DNA of 64,000 nucleotides from Nannobrachium achirus (GCA_963921795.1 OY997647.1:65217675-65281674), one strand, 5' to 3'. Positions 1 to 11,012 are shown, counted from the first letter of the stretch. Translations and numbers: made by a program. Notes: generated by a model from the sequence alone, not told the origin.

Positions 1-555
1 TAACATAAACACAAAAGCCAAGCCCGAGTTTCCCGTGTTATTTCAGTACCCCCAGACTGCCATGGCCAGAGTTTCCGGAGTTTTCCCGTAAAAAAAAAAA
101 AAAAAAAAAAAAAAATGCCTAAAAAGTATTAGCATGATCGCAATCGCGAAATTGCGTGTTTAGCCCCATAACAAACACATCTTTCAAAATGGCAGCCATG
201 TTTGTTTACATTTGAAGACTTTGAAGGCTTCTATCTCATGAATGCCTGAACGGATTTCCAAGCGGATTTTTTTGTTTGGAAACTGTGAAAAAGTACTACA
301 CATATGGTGCATGATCTAGGCATGGGCATGCACGATCCGTGCACTAGAAATGTATCCGTGCACTAGACATTTAGGAACGTGGCAGTGAGGAATTTGGGGG
401 CCATTTTGAAAAGGCAATGAATGAGTTAAGGGAGAAAGGATCGCTTTAGGCTCTTCTATGAAGTTCAGCGGTAAGTCATTTTCGGGTTTTGTCCCCCGTT
501 CACGCAGTCGACGCAAGTTGATTTCAACTCAACTCTTTACCGAGTCGATTTGACT
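1..555. other. Intronic sequence, no gene seen
   Basis: AT-rich sequence with a poly-A run near 91-115. No exon, TSP1-like coding segment or recognisable transposon end was found. It is the intron downstream of the last THSD7A exon in the window. Confidence 0.5.
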
Positions 556-1209
556 TGCAAAAATCACAAGTCCCTCACAGAAAGGGGGATATAAGCATGT
601 GACACTGGACTCACCTCCTCACAGAAGGGGGGATATAAGCATGTGACACTGGACTCACCTCCTCACAGAAGGGGGGATATAAGCATGTGACACTGGACTC
701 ACCTCCTCACAGAAGGGGGGATATAAGCATGTGACACTGAACTCACCTCCTCACAGAAACGGAGGTGAAGGGGGGACAGAAGACTCACCTCCTCACAGAA
801 AGGGGGATATAAGCATGTGACACTGGACTCACCTCCTCACAGAAACGGAGGTGAAGGGGGGATAGAAGACTCACCTCCTCACAGAAACGGAGGTGAAGGG
901 GGGATAGAAGACTCACCTCCTCACAGAAGCAGAGGTGAAGGGGGGACCGAAGCCTCACCTCCTCACAGAAACGGAGGTGAAGGGGGGACCGAAGCCTCAC
1001 CTCCTCACAGAAACGGAGGTGAAGGGGGACAGAAGACTCACCTCCTCACAGAAACGGAGGTGAAGGGGGGATAGAAGACTCACCTCCTCACAGAAACGGA
1101 GGTGAAGGGGGGATAGAAGACTCACCTCCTCACAGAAACGGAGGTGAAGGGGGGATAGAAGACTCACCTCCTCACAGAAACGGAGGTGAAGGGGGGATAG
1201 AAGACTCAC
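556..1209. repeat. Minisatellite built from the 3' junction of exon 1210-1325
   Basis: Two related arrays. At about 560-790 the period is 44 bp (units carry ATATAAGCATGTGACACTGG). From about 745 to 1209 the period is 42 bp, with about 11 copies. On the minus strand each 42-bp unit repeats the last codons of the adjoining exon (CTCCGTTTCTGTGAGGAG) followed by the donor GTGAGT. The period is a multiple of three and the reading frame stays open through the array. The array therefore supplies a series of donor copies and potential in-frame exon extensions. Confidence 0.85.
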
Positions 1210-1325
1210 CTCCTCACAGAAACGGAGGTCCACAGACTTGCCGTCGCTGCGAACACAGTCCAGCATGCGGGTCTTGATCCCACTGCCACACACCGCTCTC
1301 TCACTCAGCTGACAGGTGCTCCAAT
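1210..1325 (-). CDS. thsd7a: THSD7A exon (TSP1 segment DWSTCQLSE...), 116 nt
   Basis: Minus-strand exon encoding residues that begin (D)WSTCQLSERAVCGSG and end near KSVDLRFCEE. From memory this closely matches mammalian THSD7A (WSTCQLSEKAVCGNG...). The WxxC start and CGxGxxTR core are typical of a THSD7 TSP1 repeat. The acceptor reads CCCTGTCAG and the donor GAG|GTGAGT. It starts in phase 1, completing the Asp codon begun by exon 3259-3400, and ends in phase 0. THSD7A is a membrane protein with a tandem TSP1 ectodomain, linked to endothelial migration and podocytes. Both sides of this exon are flanked by minisatellites copied from its own junctions, so the exact donor used is uncertain: several downstream copies are in frame. 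Confidence 0.93.
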
Positions 1326-1925
1326 CTGACAGGGAACAAACACACACCGACCACATGATCAGGGCTCATCTACATCTACATGACAGGTGCTCCAATCTGA
1401 CAGGAGAACAAACACACACCGACCACATGATCAGGGCTCATCTACATCTACATGAACACACACCGACCACATGATCAGGGCTCATCTACATCTACATGAA
1501 CACACACCGACCACATGATCAGGGCTCATCTACATCTACATGAACACACACCGACCACATGATCAGGGCTCATCTACATCTACATGCACAAACCAACCAC
1601 ATGATCAGGGCTCATCTACATCTACATGACATCTCATCTACATGTCTCATCTACAATCTGACAGGGAACAAACACACACCGACCACATGATCAGGGCTCA
1701 TCTACATCTACATGATCAGGGCTCATCTACATCTACATACACAAACCAACCACATGATCAGGGCTCATCTACATCTACATACACAAACCAACCACATGAT
1801 CAGGGCTCATCTACATCTACATACACAAACCAACCACATGATCAGGGCTCATCTACATCTACATACACAAACCAACCACATGATCAGGGCTCATCTACAT
1901 CTACATGACATCTCATCTACATGTC
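1320..1925. repeat. Minisatellite copied from the acceptor side of exon 1210-1325
   Basis: Period is about 42-43 bp, core ACCACATGATCAGGGCTCAT followed by CTACATCTACAT. The exon's own 5' edge and acceptor (CAGGTGCTCCAATCTGACAG) is the first unit's left part and recurs at about 1384, with a partial copy near 1650. Later units keep only the intronic part. About 12 copies. Confidence 0.8.
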
Positions 1926-2070
1926 CGTAAGACTTTGTTTAGTGCGTGGCAAATTATAGATTATAGATTCCACACCATTATGTTCTTATTTTGATCATAC
2001 AACCCAATTACTGAAAGTCAAGTCTCCAGGTTTGCTTCAGAATACTGATATTTACTATGAATGTCAGGAG

Positions 2071-2504
2071 TAGGGATGTCCCGATACCACTTTTTTGCTG
2101 ACCGAGTACAAGTACGAGTACTTCATTTTGAGTACTCGCCGATACTGAGTACCGATACGAGTACAATTAATAATACAAAATGTCTTTAAATTACGTTTTT
2201 TTTTCTTTTTTTTTTAAATTGCATTGCTTTCCCAGAACATGGCACAACTGCCACACATTTCACTTTTCTTTTCAGGTTTAGCCCATGGAAATTCCTGTAC
2301 TGTGCATGATCTTCTAGATCTGCTATGCTCAAACATTTTGTATTTTTACTTTTGATACTTTAAGAGAGAGAGAGAAAGGCGAAGTGGCGGAACACACAGG
2401 GTACTCAGGCGCTTTGTGAGCAGTATCGGACGAGTACCGATACCGCAAAATAGGCCGGTATTGAGGCGAGTACCGATACCACGAGTACCGATACCGCATC
2501 CCTA
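2071..2504. mobile_element. Non-autonomous hAT element, 434 bp
   Basis: Termini TAGGGATG and CATCCCTA are inverted. They are flanked by a perfect 8-bp target duplication GTCAGGAG (2063-2070 and 2505-2512). The interior is rich in CCGATACC/GAGTACCGATAC repeats. No transposase frame was seen. Confidence 0.9.
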
Positions 2505-2892
2505 GTCAGGAGTCCAACTAGTACTAGTTGTTCTCAAATATGTTTTATTTGCAAGGACCATCTTAACAAGAGAGCGTCCAAATGAAACCAAATGGATCCA
2601 TGGAAAGGGTCCATGTGGTTCCATTTGAACTCACTCAAATGTACAGACCTGTTATGGTCCTTCAGGGTTAGCTCTTTTACTGTACGTGTTTCTGTTAAGA
2701 TTATCGTCCACTCACTTTGAATGTCTGTTTTGACCAAACTGTCCAGCACAAGCCAACATGGGATGACCTTCATCCAAACACACACACATCCCAACCACAT
2801 GTGTTCAGATTGCATTCTCAATAACAAGGTCACATAAACAATATTCACTTAAAACCCGATTAAAACAATAAAATGAGTTCAGGTTACATATC

Positions 2893-3150
2893 GTCACTGT
2901 CGGACAGAAACCTTGTATCTCCAAGTTTCAAATTTGTTCTTTCTTTCGCAAAGTAAAGCCCTGCTTCATCATCCAAGGCCATCTCACAAAAGTAGTGAAA
3001 ACAGCCGATCTACAAGCACACAACGCCTCGCACCGCGAGGCGTTGTGTGCTTGTAGATCGGCTGTTTTCACTAGTTTAAATCATTTTTAAAATGATAAAT
3101 GCAAAACGAACCGTTTTGGACATACAAGGTTTTCATCTGACAACGACGGT
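2893..3150. mobile_element. Hairpin element, family A internal form
   Basis: Inverted ends (TCGTCACTGTCGGACAGAAA on the left, a related CGACAACGAC-type end on the right) surround a near-perfect palindrome at 2994-3072 with arm core GCCGATCTACAAGCACACAA. The same sequence forms the middle of the 540-bp hAT elements at 24748, 26736, 48980 and 58225. Confidence 0.75.
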
Positions 3151-3186
3151 ATGCTCTAGGTGGGGGTGTTTCAGTAACATGCTCAC

Positions 3187-3258
3187 CAGTGATGTTGTAG
3201 GAGTAATGGAAGCAGTTGTTACCAGTGATGTTGTAGGAGTAATGGAAGCAGTTCTTAC
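3187..3258. repeat. Two extra 36-bp copies of an exon end plus donor
   Basis: Two head-to-tail copies of the last 36 nt of exon 3259-3400 including its donor. On the minus strand they give three successive donors (GTAAGA, GTAACA, GTGAGC) at 36-nt spacing, all in the exon's frame. See the finding on alternative donors. Confidence 0.92.
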
Positions 3259-3400
3259 CAGTGATGTTGTAGGAGTAATGGAAGCAGTTCCGGTTCAGTC
3301 CGCATGGCTCCGTCTCCTTGGTGGGGGGGCAGTCCTTTCCCTGGCCGGGTTGACGGATGGGGAGGGCTGTCCTCTCCCGAGTGCTGTTCACACTGCAGGG
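3259..3400 (-). CDS. thsd7a: THSD7A exon (TSP1 segment, RQP...CFHYSYNIT), 142 nt
   Basis: The minus-strand exon starts with PCSVNSTRERTALPIRQP, contains KDCPPTKETEPCGLNRNC and ends NCFHYSYNIT. From memory it matches the THSD7A block PIRQPADEG...EPCNLNKNCYHYDYNVT. Acceptor CCTCTTGCAG, first donor G|GTAAGA; phase 0 in, phase 1 out, joining exon 1210-1325. It contains the closing cysteines of one TSP1 repeat and two N-glycosylation sequons (NST, NIT). The oddity is that the last 36 nt with the donor are repeated twice more downstream, in frame, so the transcript could gain 12 or 24 residues. The exon boundary given is the most upstream donor, which gives the canonical junction. Confidence 0.94.
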
Positions 3401-3416
3401 CTGCAAGAGGGGACAC

Positions 3417-3535
3417 AGGGACGTGCAGAGAATGTTAGAGAGGCAGGGGCTGACATTTCTAAAAGGGCCTTTTGGTGAAAACATATAGAAAATAGCCAAC
3501 CTCCGAGCTTGTATTGCTAGTTTTTATTGTGTTTT
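3417..3535. mobile_element. Fragment of CAGGGACGTGCA hAT family
   Basis: Begins CAGGGACGTGCAGAGAATG and carries a half hairpin module near 3490-3520. Truncated copy of the element complete at 20152-20554. It lies only 16 nt upstream of the acceptor of exon 3259-3400. Confidence 0.6.
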
Positions 3536-3651
3536 TATTCAGTTTTTGTCAGTGAAAAAAAAGAAAACACACACACACACTGATATAAACCACAAGTAGG
3601 TTCATGAGATAGAGCAAAGAAAGGTTTAAGTCACTTGTTGTCACCTGACAG

Positions 3652-4025
3652 GGACGTGCAGAGAAGCTTAGAGAGGCAGGGGCTGACATTTCTAAAAAGG
3701 CCTTTTGGTGAAAATATGAAAAATAGCTGACCTGAGCTTGGAGGTCGGCTATTTTCGTTGCTTGATACCACACTGAACTAAGCATAATCAAGTGAATACT
3801 GGAGATGTGGCGTAACGGCATGGATTTCTACACAGAGAGGGCAGTTCTTTCAACATAAGATGCTGCATTCAAGTTCAGGAGAGTTTGGACAAGGCAATTC
3901 TCTTGAATGCTGCCTTCAGGTATGGCATGGAAAGAGGGGGCATTTTCATTTCTTTCACCATAGTGAAAACTGTGTTCCTGTTCTGGAGAGGACACCTTTT
4001 ACAGACGGGTAAAAGGGCAGGGGCA
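3652..4025. mobile_element. CAGGGACGTGCA hAT family, partial copy
   Basis: Starts CAGGGACGTGCAGAGAAGC and contains the hairpin core near 3716-3755 (GAGCTTGGAGGTCGGCTATT). The remainder matches the reverse complement of 20152-20554. The right end is lost. Confidence 0.7.
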
Positions 4026-4400
4026 GTAACGCCTTACTTTACTTGATTACTCCCTGGAGAAAGTCATTAGTTACACTACTTACATTACTTTTGCGTTACT
4101 CCATAAACTCGCCTGAGATGCATTGTCACGTAATTTGCCACTTAATATAACATAACCTTACTTGTGATGATATATTAGCACAAATATTTATCCTAATAAG
4201 CAGGACAGGGGGGGGGGGGGGGGGGTTCATAGTAACACAAGTAACGACTAAAGCGTTTGACCAGTAACTGTGGTGTGATAACTCATTACCGGAAAAAAAA
4301 GTTACCTGTAACTCTGTTAGTGGTGAGTGAGTGGTTCAGTCAATAAGCTGAACATTCCTCATGATATTACATTAATGCCAGGAGAGGATATACACTAAGA

Positions 4401-4450
<50 letters not shown>

Positions 4451-4912
4451 AGAGAGAGAGAGACAGACAGAGAGAGAGAGAGGGAGAGAGAGAGAGAGAT
4501 TTTCCACAGCTGTAGCAGCAGCGTCTGCATTTCCCTCATCGGCATCAGCCAGATAAAACTGATCCTGGACTCAAACGCGTGTCAAACGGTTTCTATTTGT
4601 GGGGTTCTTGTGCGGTGTGTGGGGGGGGGGGGGGGACGACAACGACACATTCCATATCCATGCTAATTATCCGTCCCTAGAGGACCACAGGGTGACTGAC
4701 AGCTCCCCCCCCCCCCCCCTCCTGCGTTGCTACGCTACACATTCCAGCGTATCATTCTTGTTGTACATGCAGGATTTGGATGCTAGCGTGCTATTTATAG
4801 AGGCGTGGCGTGATTACACCAAGTACACACTCAAATGCTGGTGTAGCAGACTGACTCACAGCCTCAGCATGATGCCCTCAAGAGTCTAGTATCTCCCTCA
4901 GTCCATAGGGAT
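4026..4912. other. Intronic DNA with low-complexity tracts
   Basis: No gene was seen. It contains a G run at about 4207-4226, an interrupted (GA)n tract at about 4404-4499, and G/C homopolymers near 4620-4636 and 4706-4720. Part of the left side resembles the fish repeat rich in AAGTAACG/GTTACT words. Confidence 0.5.
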
Positions 4913-4985
4913 GTCCCTTTGGATCAATGGTTAAGATATTGGACTTTCACATGGGAGACCCGGGTTTGAATCCTGAGCGTTACAC
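4913..4985 (+). pseudogene. tRNA-Glu-like sequence, degenerate tRNA or SINE head
   Basis: A TCAATGGTTAAGAT box-A-like stretch, an anticodon-like loop ACTTTCACA (TTC, Glu) and GGGTTTGAATCC (box B) are spaced as in vertebrate tRNA-Glu. The acceptor ends do not pair, so it is not a functional tRNA. It could be a pseudogene or the head of a tRNA-derived SINE. Confidence 0.45.
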
Positions 4986-5084
4986 TGGTGACCCATCAAG
5001 ACCCGAGGCCCATTCCACAACATTGTGTTCACTGTGGCTGAACTGCTATTGAACAACATTATTTCTATAGGACTATAGTTGCTA

Positions 5085-6180
5085 TGTGTATAATTAATTG
5101 TCTCCACCAGCCGAAGGCATGGGGGAGAGTATGTTTTTGTCCGTCCGTCCGTCCGTCCGTCCGGGCGTCCGTCCGGGCGTCCGTCCGTCCGTTACAAGCT
5201 AATCTCCGGCGCCGTTGGCCCGGTCGCTGCCAAACTATGCACACACACTCCCTGGATACCAATTCAGAACATGGGCCATCAGGAGGCCGTTTTTTGCAAA
5301 ACTAACTATTGCCAGTACTCCTACAGATTTTGTCCGAAAATCACACAAATCGGTAGACAGTGTCTCTACAGTCATGTGATCGACATGGATCTGTCCCATT
5401 TTCTATATTCCATCCTGATTGGCTAAAACTGGCATCCAAAGTTATCAGGATTGGTCAGTTTTGAATAAAATGCCAGAAATCATGAACGCAGTGTGCGATT
5501 TTGGTGAAATTGTGCATGCACATTCCCAATAGGAATAAATGCCACTTAAATATTTTCAAATCAGCCTCATGGTGGCGCTATAACAGGCCGATTTTTGTTT
5601 TTACCTATAACTCCACTGATCAGTGTACAACCTTTTTTTCACATATAGCACCAGCAAGACTCCCTAATCGGGAGATAAGCGACCGTCAGGTCGCAGCGTG
5701 ATTTTAGTCCAAAATGTGTAGGAGCAGTGTCCAAAAATGTGTTTTAAAAACTCTGCCTGAAGGTGGTGCTAAATGGAACAGATCCATGTTGATGACATGA
5801 GTGTAGAGCAAGTGTGTACAGATTTGCGTGATTTTAGGGCAAAATTCGTAGGAGCAGTGTCCAAAAATGTGTTTGAAAAAATCGGCCTGATGGTGGCGCT
5901 ATATGGGACAGATCCATGTTGATGACATCAGTGTAGACATACTGTGTAGTGATTTGCGTGATTTTAGGGCAAAATCTGTAGGAGTAGTGTCCACAAATGT
6001 GTTTTAATAAATCGGCCTGAAGGTGGCGCTAAATGGGACAGATCCATGTTGATGAGATGAGTGTAGATATACTGTGTACCGATTTGCATGATTTTAGGGC
6101 AAAAATTGTAGGAGCAGTGTCCAAAAATGTGTTTTGCAAGAATCGGCCTCATGGTGGCCATGATGCAAAATGCATCACTA
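5085..6180. mobile_element. Repeat element with (CCGT)n tract and an internal ~120-bp tandem array
   Basis: Begins GTCTCCACCAGCCGAAGGCA, then a GTCC/CCGT microsatellite at about 5137-5192. From about 5700 to 6160 there are four roughly 120-bp tandem units with CGGCCTGAAGGTGGCGCTA and GATTTGCGTGATTTTAGGGC. An inverted relative lies at 54040-54455. Confidence 0.65.
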
Positions 6181-6850
6181 GTCCTGCTGAAATACTAAAA
6201 TATCTAAAACACAGATTGAACACAAAAAATAACTCAGGATTGTGTTGATCGTGTCCCGAACAACAATAAAATAAGATAGGGTTGTCCCAGAGGTGAAGTG
6301 GGCCTTTAAATAAAGACCAGTTCCCTCAACAAGAAGTAGTCCATGCGTTACTAAAGGGCAACTCAAATCACTGCAATTTCATCCTCCACAACGCTCTAAC
6401 GCTTAAACGTATGCTCCGCTGTACGGAGGAGGATAAACCGGGGCTTAAAACAGATTTGCCTCGCTGCAAATCTTTGCTCTGAACTGGGCTTAATAGACGA
6501 GGTTGTTGCCTTACTGAATCAGAGACACACGGCCACTTAGATTCACATGTTTTGGTCCTGCCCGCCCTTGTCGGCATGGATTCTGGGGCTCCATGTTTAA
6601 ATCCCTGAGTGAAGCCCCTACAACATCCTTTTAGTGTAAAACCAGAGAATGCTGTCCGGTCAACACAACACGTTTGATGTGTGTCTCCTTCAGAGGTGGC
6701 CCAGCCAATAGGCAGAGTAGGCGACTGCCTAGTAGGGCATTCACGAATAGTGATTTTTTGTATTCGAATTATTCGACCTCAAAGTATTTGAATAGTCGAA
6801 TATTCGACAGGAGTGGCCAAACTGTCAAATATTAAGTAAGCAAGAGGCGA
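6181..6850. other. Intronic sequence, no gene seen
   Basis: No exon or clear element boundaries. A TAGGGCATTCACGAATA-like hAT end occurs near 6733 with no partner found. Confidence 0.4.
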
Positions 6851-6852
6851 AC

Positions 6853-6935
6853 ATTGTGAAAATAGCCGATCTACATGCTCACACCGCCTCGCGTTGCGAG
6901 GCGTTGTGAGCATGTAGATCTGCTATTTTCACAAT
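6853..6935. repeat. 83-bp hairpin module
   Basis: Near-perfect inverted repeat: 40-nt arms, 3-nt loop, core GCCGATCTACATGCTCACA. Two mismatches were seen across the stem. Member of the hairpin set described in the findings. Confidence 0.85.
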
Positions 6936-7579
6936 ATGTATCTGTGGAACCGAGTCACATTACATGTAATACCTACAATTCCATGTGCTAGTCAGGGTGG
7001 GGGTTCCCAGTTCAAATATGTTTATTTTGGGGGTCACGACCTAAAAAGGTTTGAACATATAATCTACAGATATAGAGCTTTTCAAAAATGCATGGTAACC
7101 TTTGCCACCTTTCGGATACCGACATCTCGTATGGCCCATATAGAATGTTTGTTCAGTAACAGTGTAAAATACTGTAGCTCTATATTACAATAGTACTCAT
7201 TGCAATTTCCCAGAATCTTTCTAGTAATATCTTATTTCAGTACAGTTACTGGAATAACATAATGATAATTCAGTAAGGGTTGGAAGGGAGAATGAGTCTG
7301 ATGTAAGCGATCCCACCTAGCATGAATTCAATCTGCTCTTCCCTGTGGCGGTTTGTTTCTGCGTAGCACTGATAAATTATGGAGGTTATGCGTTCTCTAG
7401 GCCTGGCGCAGCACGCAGCGTGACGCTGTGATTCAGTAAAGCAGCGTACAGAGAATAAAGAGCCTGGTAATCCCAGGGTTTCATCCATTCAGAAACACTC
7501 CAAGAACCTCTGCTCCCGGCTCTGTGTGACGTTCTGACATCACAGAGCGCTCTGATCTCCAGAGACATTACGCTAATCT

Positions 7580-7580
<1 letters not shown>

Positions 7581-7655
<75 letters not shown>

Positions 7656-7690
7656 GTGTGCGTGCGAGCGTGTATGTGTGTGTGGGTGGG
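7581..7690. repeat. (GT)n microsatellite
   Basis: About 35 GT dinucleotides with a few CG interruptions toward 7690. The long frames through it are artefacts of the dinucleotide. Confidence 0.95.
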
Positions 7691-7807
7691 TGGCTGTCTT
7701 TCGCGCGCGCATCTCTTGAAGCGTTCAACCAATGGGCTAGGCATGTTGTGTGTATTGTCTATACATGTGTGTATTGTGGAGGGCCATAGGGAGTTCAGCT
7801 CCCGGTG

Positions 7808-7846
7808 GGGAGTCGGTGGGATCAGTGGTTGATCCCACCGACTCCC
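7808..7846. repeat. Short perfect inverted repeat
   Basis: GGGAGTCGGTGGGATCA and its reverse complement are separated by five bases, a strong potential hairpin outside any recognised element. Confidence 0.75.
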
Positions 7847-7924
7847 CCAACCTGCACATCTCTGTGTAACACTTCCTACAGCTCTGTACAGTGTGTACAA
7901 TACACTGTGTAACACTCCATAGAC

Positions 7925-8270
7925 CAGGGTTCCCCAATTAGTGTTCCCCAAGGGCCGAATCATGTCTAGGGTACCAAGCCGAGGGCCACAACATTGCAGG
8001 GGGCGAAGGCGGCGTTCCTGCTACTCCAGCGACTGTGAAAGTTCAGATATCGTCTCGCAGGCGTTGTGTGCTTGTAGATCTGCTGTTTTCACTACTTTTG
8101 TGCGACAGCCTTGTATGATTTGGGAAAGAACGTACAAATTTGGAGATAAGAGATTTCCAGCCGACAACGACGATATACTAGTGTTGTTGCTGCTCTTATA
8201 CCACCATTATTACTGGGGTTGGTGGGGGCCAGACAGTAGACCCCCGCGGGCCGCCTATTGGGGAACCCTG
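7925..8270. mobile_element. Non-autonomous hAT, CAGGGTTCCCC family
   Basis: Inverted ends CAGGGTTCCCCAA and TTGGGGAACCCTG, with imperfect 8-bp flanking repeats (CCATAGAC/CCATACAG). Contains one copy of the sequence expanded as a 39-bp minisatellite at 51.1-53.8 kb, and a half hairpin module near 8060-8098. Confidence 0.8.
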
Positions 8271-8303
8271 CCATACAGCCTTGTAGATTAGTTGTTCTTG
8301 CGA

Positions 8304-8944
8304 CAGGGGCGCTGGAACTCCCAAATTCCAAGGGGAGCTGAGCCTGGAGGAGTTCATGCGTGCGGCCAAAGGCCGCACGCCGAAAAATTCACGTTTTTTA
8401 TCCGGTTTTGGGTTATTTTTATTACGGTTTCGGGTGCTTATTCCCCGCACAACGGTGTAACAAGGAGCTATATAGTTACGAGTTATTTTAGCACACAGTG
8501 CAACACACAGCACGCATGCACACACACAGTCACTCACGCACACACTACGAAATCGGGTATTATTTTTGTAACAGTTTTCTACAGTTTTTTATTCCCCATA
8601 TACAACGGTGTTTGCAACAATGAGCCTATAGACAGTTTCTAGTTCTCAAATAAATAGACTTTGGTGTGCCATCAAAGCGGGATTTAAATTTGACTTCCCT
8701 TCTGACCGGAAGTGGCAAGGTGACCATGTGATTAGGTCACCATGTGATAATCAAATACCTTTTTTCAACATATTTTATTCCCCAAAGTCAAATACATTAT
8801 TGTTTTAATATAGCTCTGTGTGTGTGTATTATATTATATTAGGCTTATTAAAAAAAAAAAAAAAAAAAGTTTTTTTTTTTTTTTTTTTCTCCCCACCACC
8901 AGGGGAGCTGCAGCTCCCTCAGCACCCCACTTCCAGCGCCCCTG
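8304..8944. mobile_element. Non-autonomous hAT, 641 bp, CAGGGGCGCTGGAA ends
   Basis: Inverted ends CAGGGGCGCTGGAA/TTCCAGCGCCCCTG. Perfect 8-bp target duplication TCTTGCGA at 8296-8303 and 8945-8952. The interior has a short GTGCGGCC palindrome and adjacent poly-A and poly-T runs (8850-8888). Confidence 0.92.
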
Positions 8945-8977
8945 TCTTGCGACCTACGGTTATAATAACCACTAATC

Positions 8978-9250
8978 AGGGACGTGCAGAGAATGTCAGA
9001 GAGGCAGGAGCTGAGAATGAGAATCCCTAAAAGAGCACGTTTGGTGGACAATAGGGGATCTGCAAGCTCTCAGCTCTCTTTTGCATCCATTTTGGAGTGC
9101 CGCTTTTTTTCCTCTTCTGTGTATAGATATCCACCTGTTTCCGCGATCATTTACTGCAGCATTATCTGCGAGACACTTCCGGTTAACAGCAGACATACAA
9201 GCTCACGTTGCGTCGCAGATGCAACTGTTGTGAGCTTGTAGATCACTCTC
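8978..9250. mobile_element. CAGGGACGTGCA-type fragment with hairpin variant
   Basis: Starts AGGGACGTGCAGAGAATGTC. A divergent hairpin module (GACATACAAGCTCACG...TGTGAGCTTGTAGATC) lies at about 9190-9243. Relatives of the hairpin part lie at 12074-12132 and 24283-24345. Confidence 0.55.
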
Positions 9251-9359
9251 GGCTGCGGCACCGGAAATGCCACATGCCTTCTGCGCAATGAACGATGGGA
9301 TGTTGGAAAGTTGTGGATAGGGATATGTATAGATTTAGATATAGATGTAGATATAGATA

Positions 9360-10570
9360 GAGTATATTATAGTATATATACCAGTGTACAGGGACTCCAG
9401 GGTCATTCAGATATATATATAGTATATTATAGTATATATACCAGTGTACAGGGGCTCCAGTCATTCAGATAGAGTATATTATAGTATATATACCAGTGTA
9501 CAGGGGCCCCAGTCATTCAGATAGAGTATATTATAGTATATATACCAGTGTACAGGGGCCCCAGTCATTCAGATAGAGTATATTATAGTATATATACCAG
9601 TGTACAGGGGCTCCAGGGTCATTCAGATATAGATAGAGTATATTATAGCATATATACCAGTGTACAGGGGCTCCAGTCATTCAGATAGAGTATATTATAG
9701 TATATATACCAGTGTACAGGGGCCCCAGGGGCCCCAGTCATTCAGATATAGTATATTATAGTATATATACCAGTGTACAGGGGCTCCAGGGTCATTCAGA
9801 TATAGATAGAGTATATTATAGTATATATACCAGTGTACAGGGGCTCCAGTCATTCAGATAGAGTATATTATAGTATATATACCAGTGTACAGGGGCCCCA
9901 GGGGCCCCAGTCATTCAGATATAGTATATTATAGTATATATACCAGTGTACAGGGGCTCCAGGGTCATTCAGATATAGATAGAGTATATTATAGTATATA
10001 TACCAGTGTACAGGGGCCCCAGTCATTCAGATATAGTATATTATAGTATATATACCAGTGTACAGGGGCTCCAGGGTCATTCAGATATAGATAGAGTATA
10101 TTATAGTATATATACCAGTGTACAGGGGCCCCAGTCATTCAGATAGAGTATATTATAGTATATATACCAGTGTACAGGGGCCCCAGTCATTCAGATAGAG
10201 TATATTATAGTATATGTACCAGTGTACAGGGGCCCCAGTCATTCAGATATAGTATATTATAGTATATATACCAGTGTACAGGGGCCCCAGTCATTCAGAT
10301 AGAGTATATTATAGTATATGTACCAGTGTACAGGGGCCCCAGTCATTCAGATAGAGTATATTATAGTATATATACCAGTGTACAGGGGCTCCAGGCCCCC
10401 CAGTCGTTCAGGACACAGTCTTCAGTGCAGTATAGATATAGATATATTATAATAGTACCAGTGTACAGGGGCTCCAGTCATTCAGATAGAGTATATTATA
10501 GTATATATACCAGTGTACAGGGGCTCCAGGGTCATTCAGATATAGATAGAGTATATTATAGTATATATAC
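9360..10570. repeat. Minisatellite of ~22 copies of the 3' junction of exon 10571-10724
   Basis: Units of about 52-60 bp. On the minus strand each contains a shortened copy of the exon's last codons (CTGAATGACTGG then CCCCTGTACACTG) followed by donor GTATAT and AT-rich intron. The array is therefore exon end plus donor, repeated about 22 times immediately downstream of the real donor. Confidence 0.9.
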
Positions 10571-10724
10571 CAGTGTACAGGGGCTCCAGGCCCCCCAGTC
10601 ATTCAGCACACAGTCCTCAGGGCAGGGCAGTCTGCTGTCTCGGGCCCCTAGCGGCATCTCCTCTGGATCACACAGGTAGTCTTCAACCTGGTCTGAGGGC
10701 CCGTCTATGGTGTTCTGCATGCAC
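10571..10724 (-). CDS. thsd7a: THSD7A exon (CMQNT...EDYLCDPEEMPLG), 154 nt
   Basis: The minus-strand exon encodes (R)CMQNTIDGPSDQVEDYLC, then DPEEMPLGARDSRLPCPEDC and VLNDWGAWSPCTL. From memory THSD7A reads CMQNTADGPSEHVEDYLCDP at the same place. It spans the end of one TSP1 repeat and the WxxW-type start of the next. Acceptor GCGTGCAG; phase 2 in, completing Arg from exon 17458-17591; phase 0 out. The donor GTATAT is weak. The acceptor lacks a normal pyrimidine tract: directly upstream is a (GT)n/(GCGT)n microsatellite on the sense strand. The downstream intron starts with a long minisatellite made of this junction. Confidence 0.94.
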
Positions 10725-10734
10725 CTGCACGCGC

Positions 10735-10850
<116 letters not shown>

Positions 10851-11012
10851 AGAAAATGTGTGTCATGTTTTGTGTATACAGCAGCAGCTCATTAATCCCG
10901 TTCATTAGTGGATAATAGTGAATGTGTTGACATTCTGAAGCAGTGATGAACATTTCAAGGTGCTTTCTAAAGGACATGAAAAGACGTTCAAAGACACAAC
11001 AAAGGCTTTTAA

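Noticed and set aside
560..1209. CRISPR-like array
   Set aside because: Units are contiguous tandem copies without unique spacers, in a vertebrate intron.
997..1356. 119-codon minus-strand frame as a separate gene
   Set aside because: It is THSD7A exon 1210-1325 read through intron upstream and the 42-bp array downstream, not a gene of its own.
3071..3499. Minus-strand 142-codon frame as one exon
   Set aside because: Only 3259-3400 shows THSD7A similarity between proper splice sites; the rest is intron and transposon.
7568..7963. Frames of Cys-Val or His-Thr repeats
   Set aside because: Translations of (GT)n/(CA)n microsatellites; same for the tracts at 10.7, 21.6, 27.4, 47.5, 48.5 and 56.7 kb.
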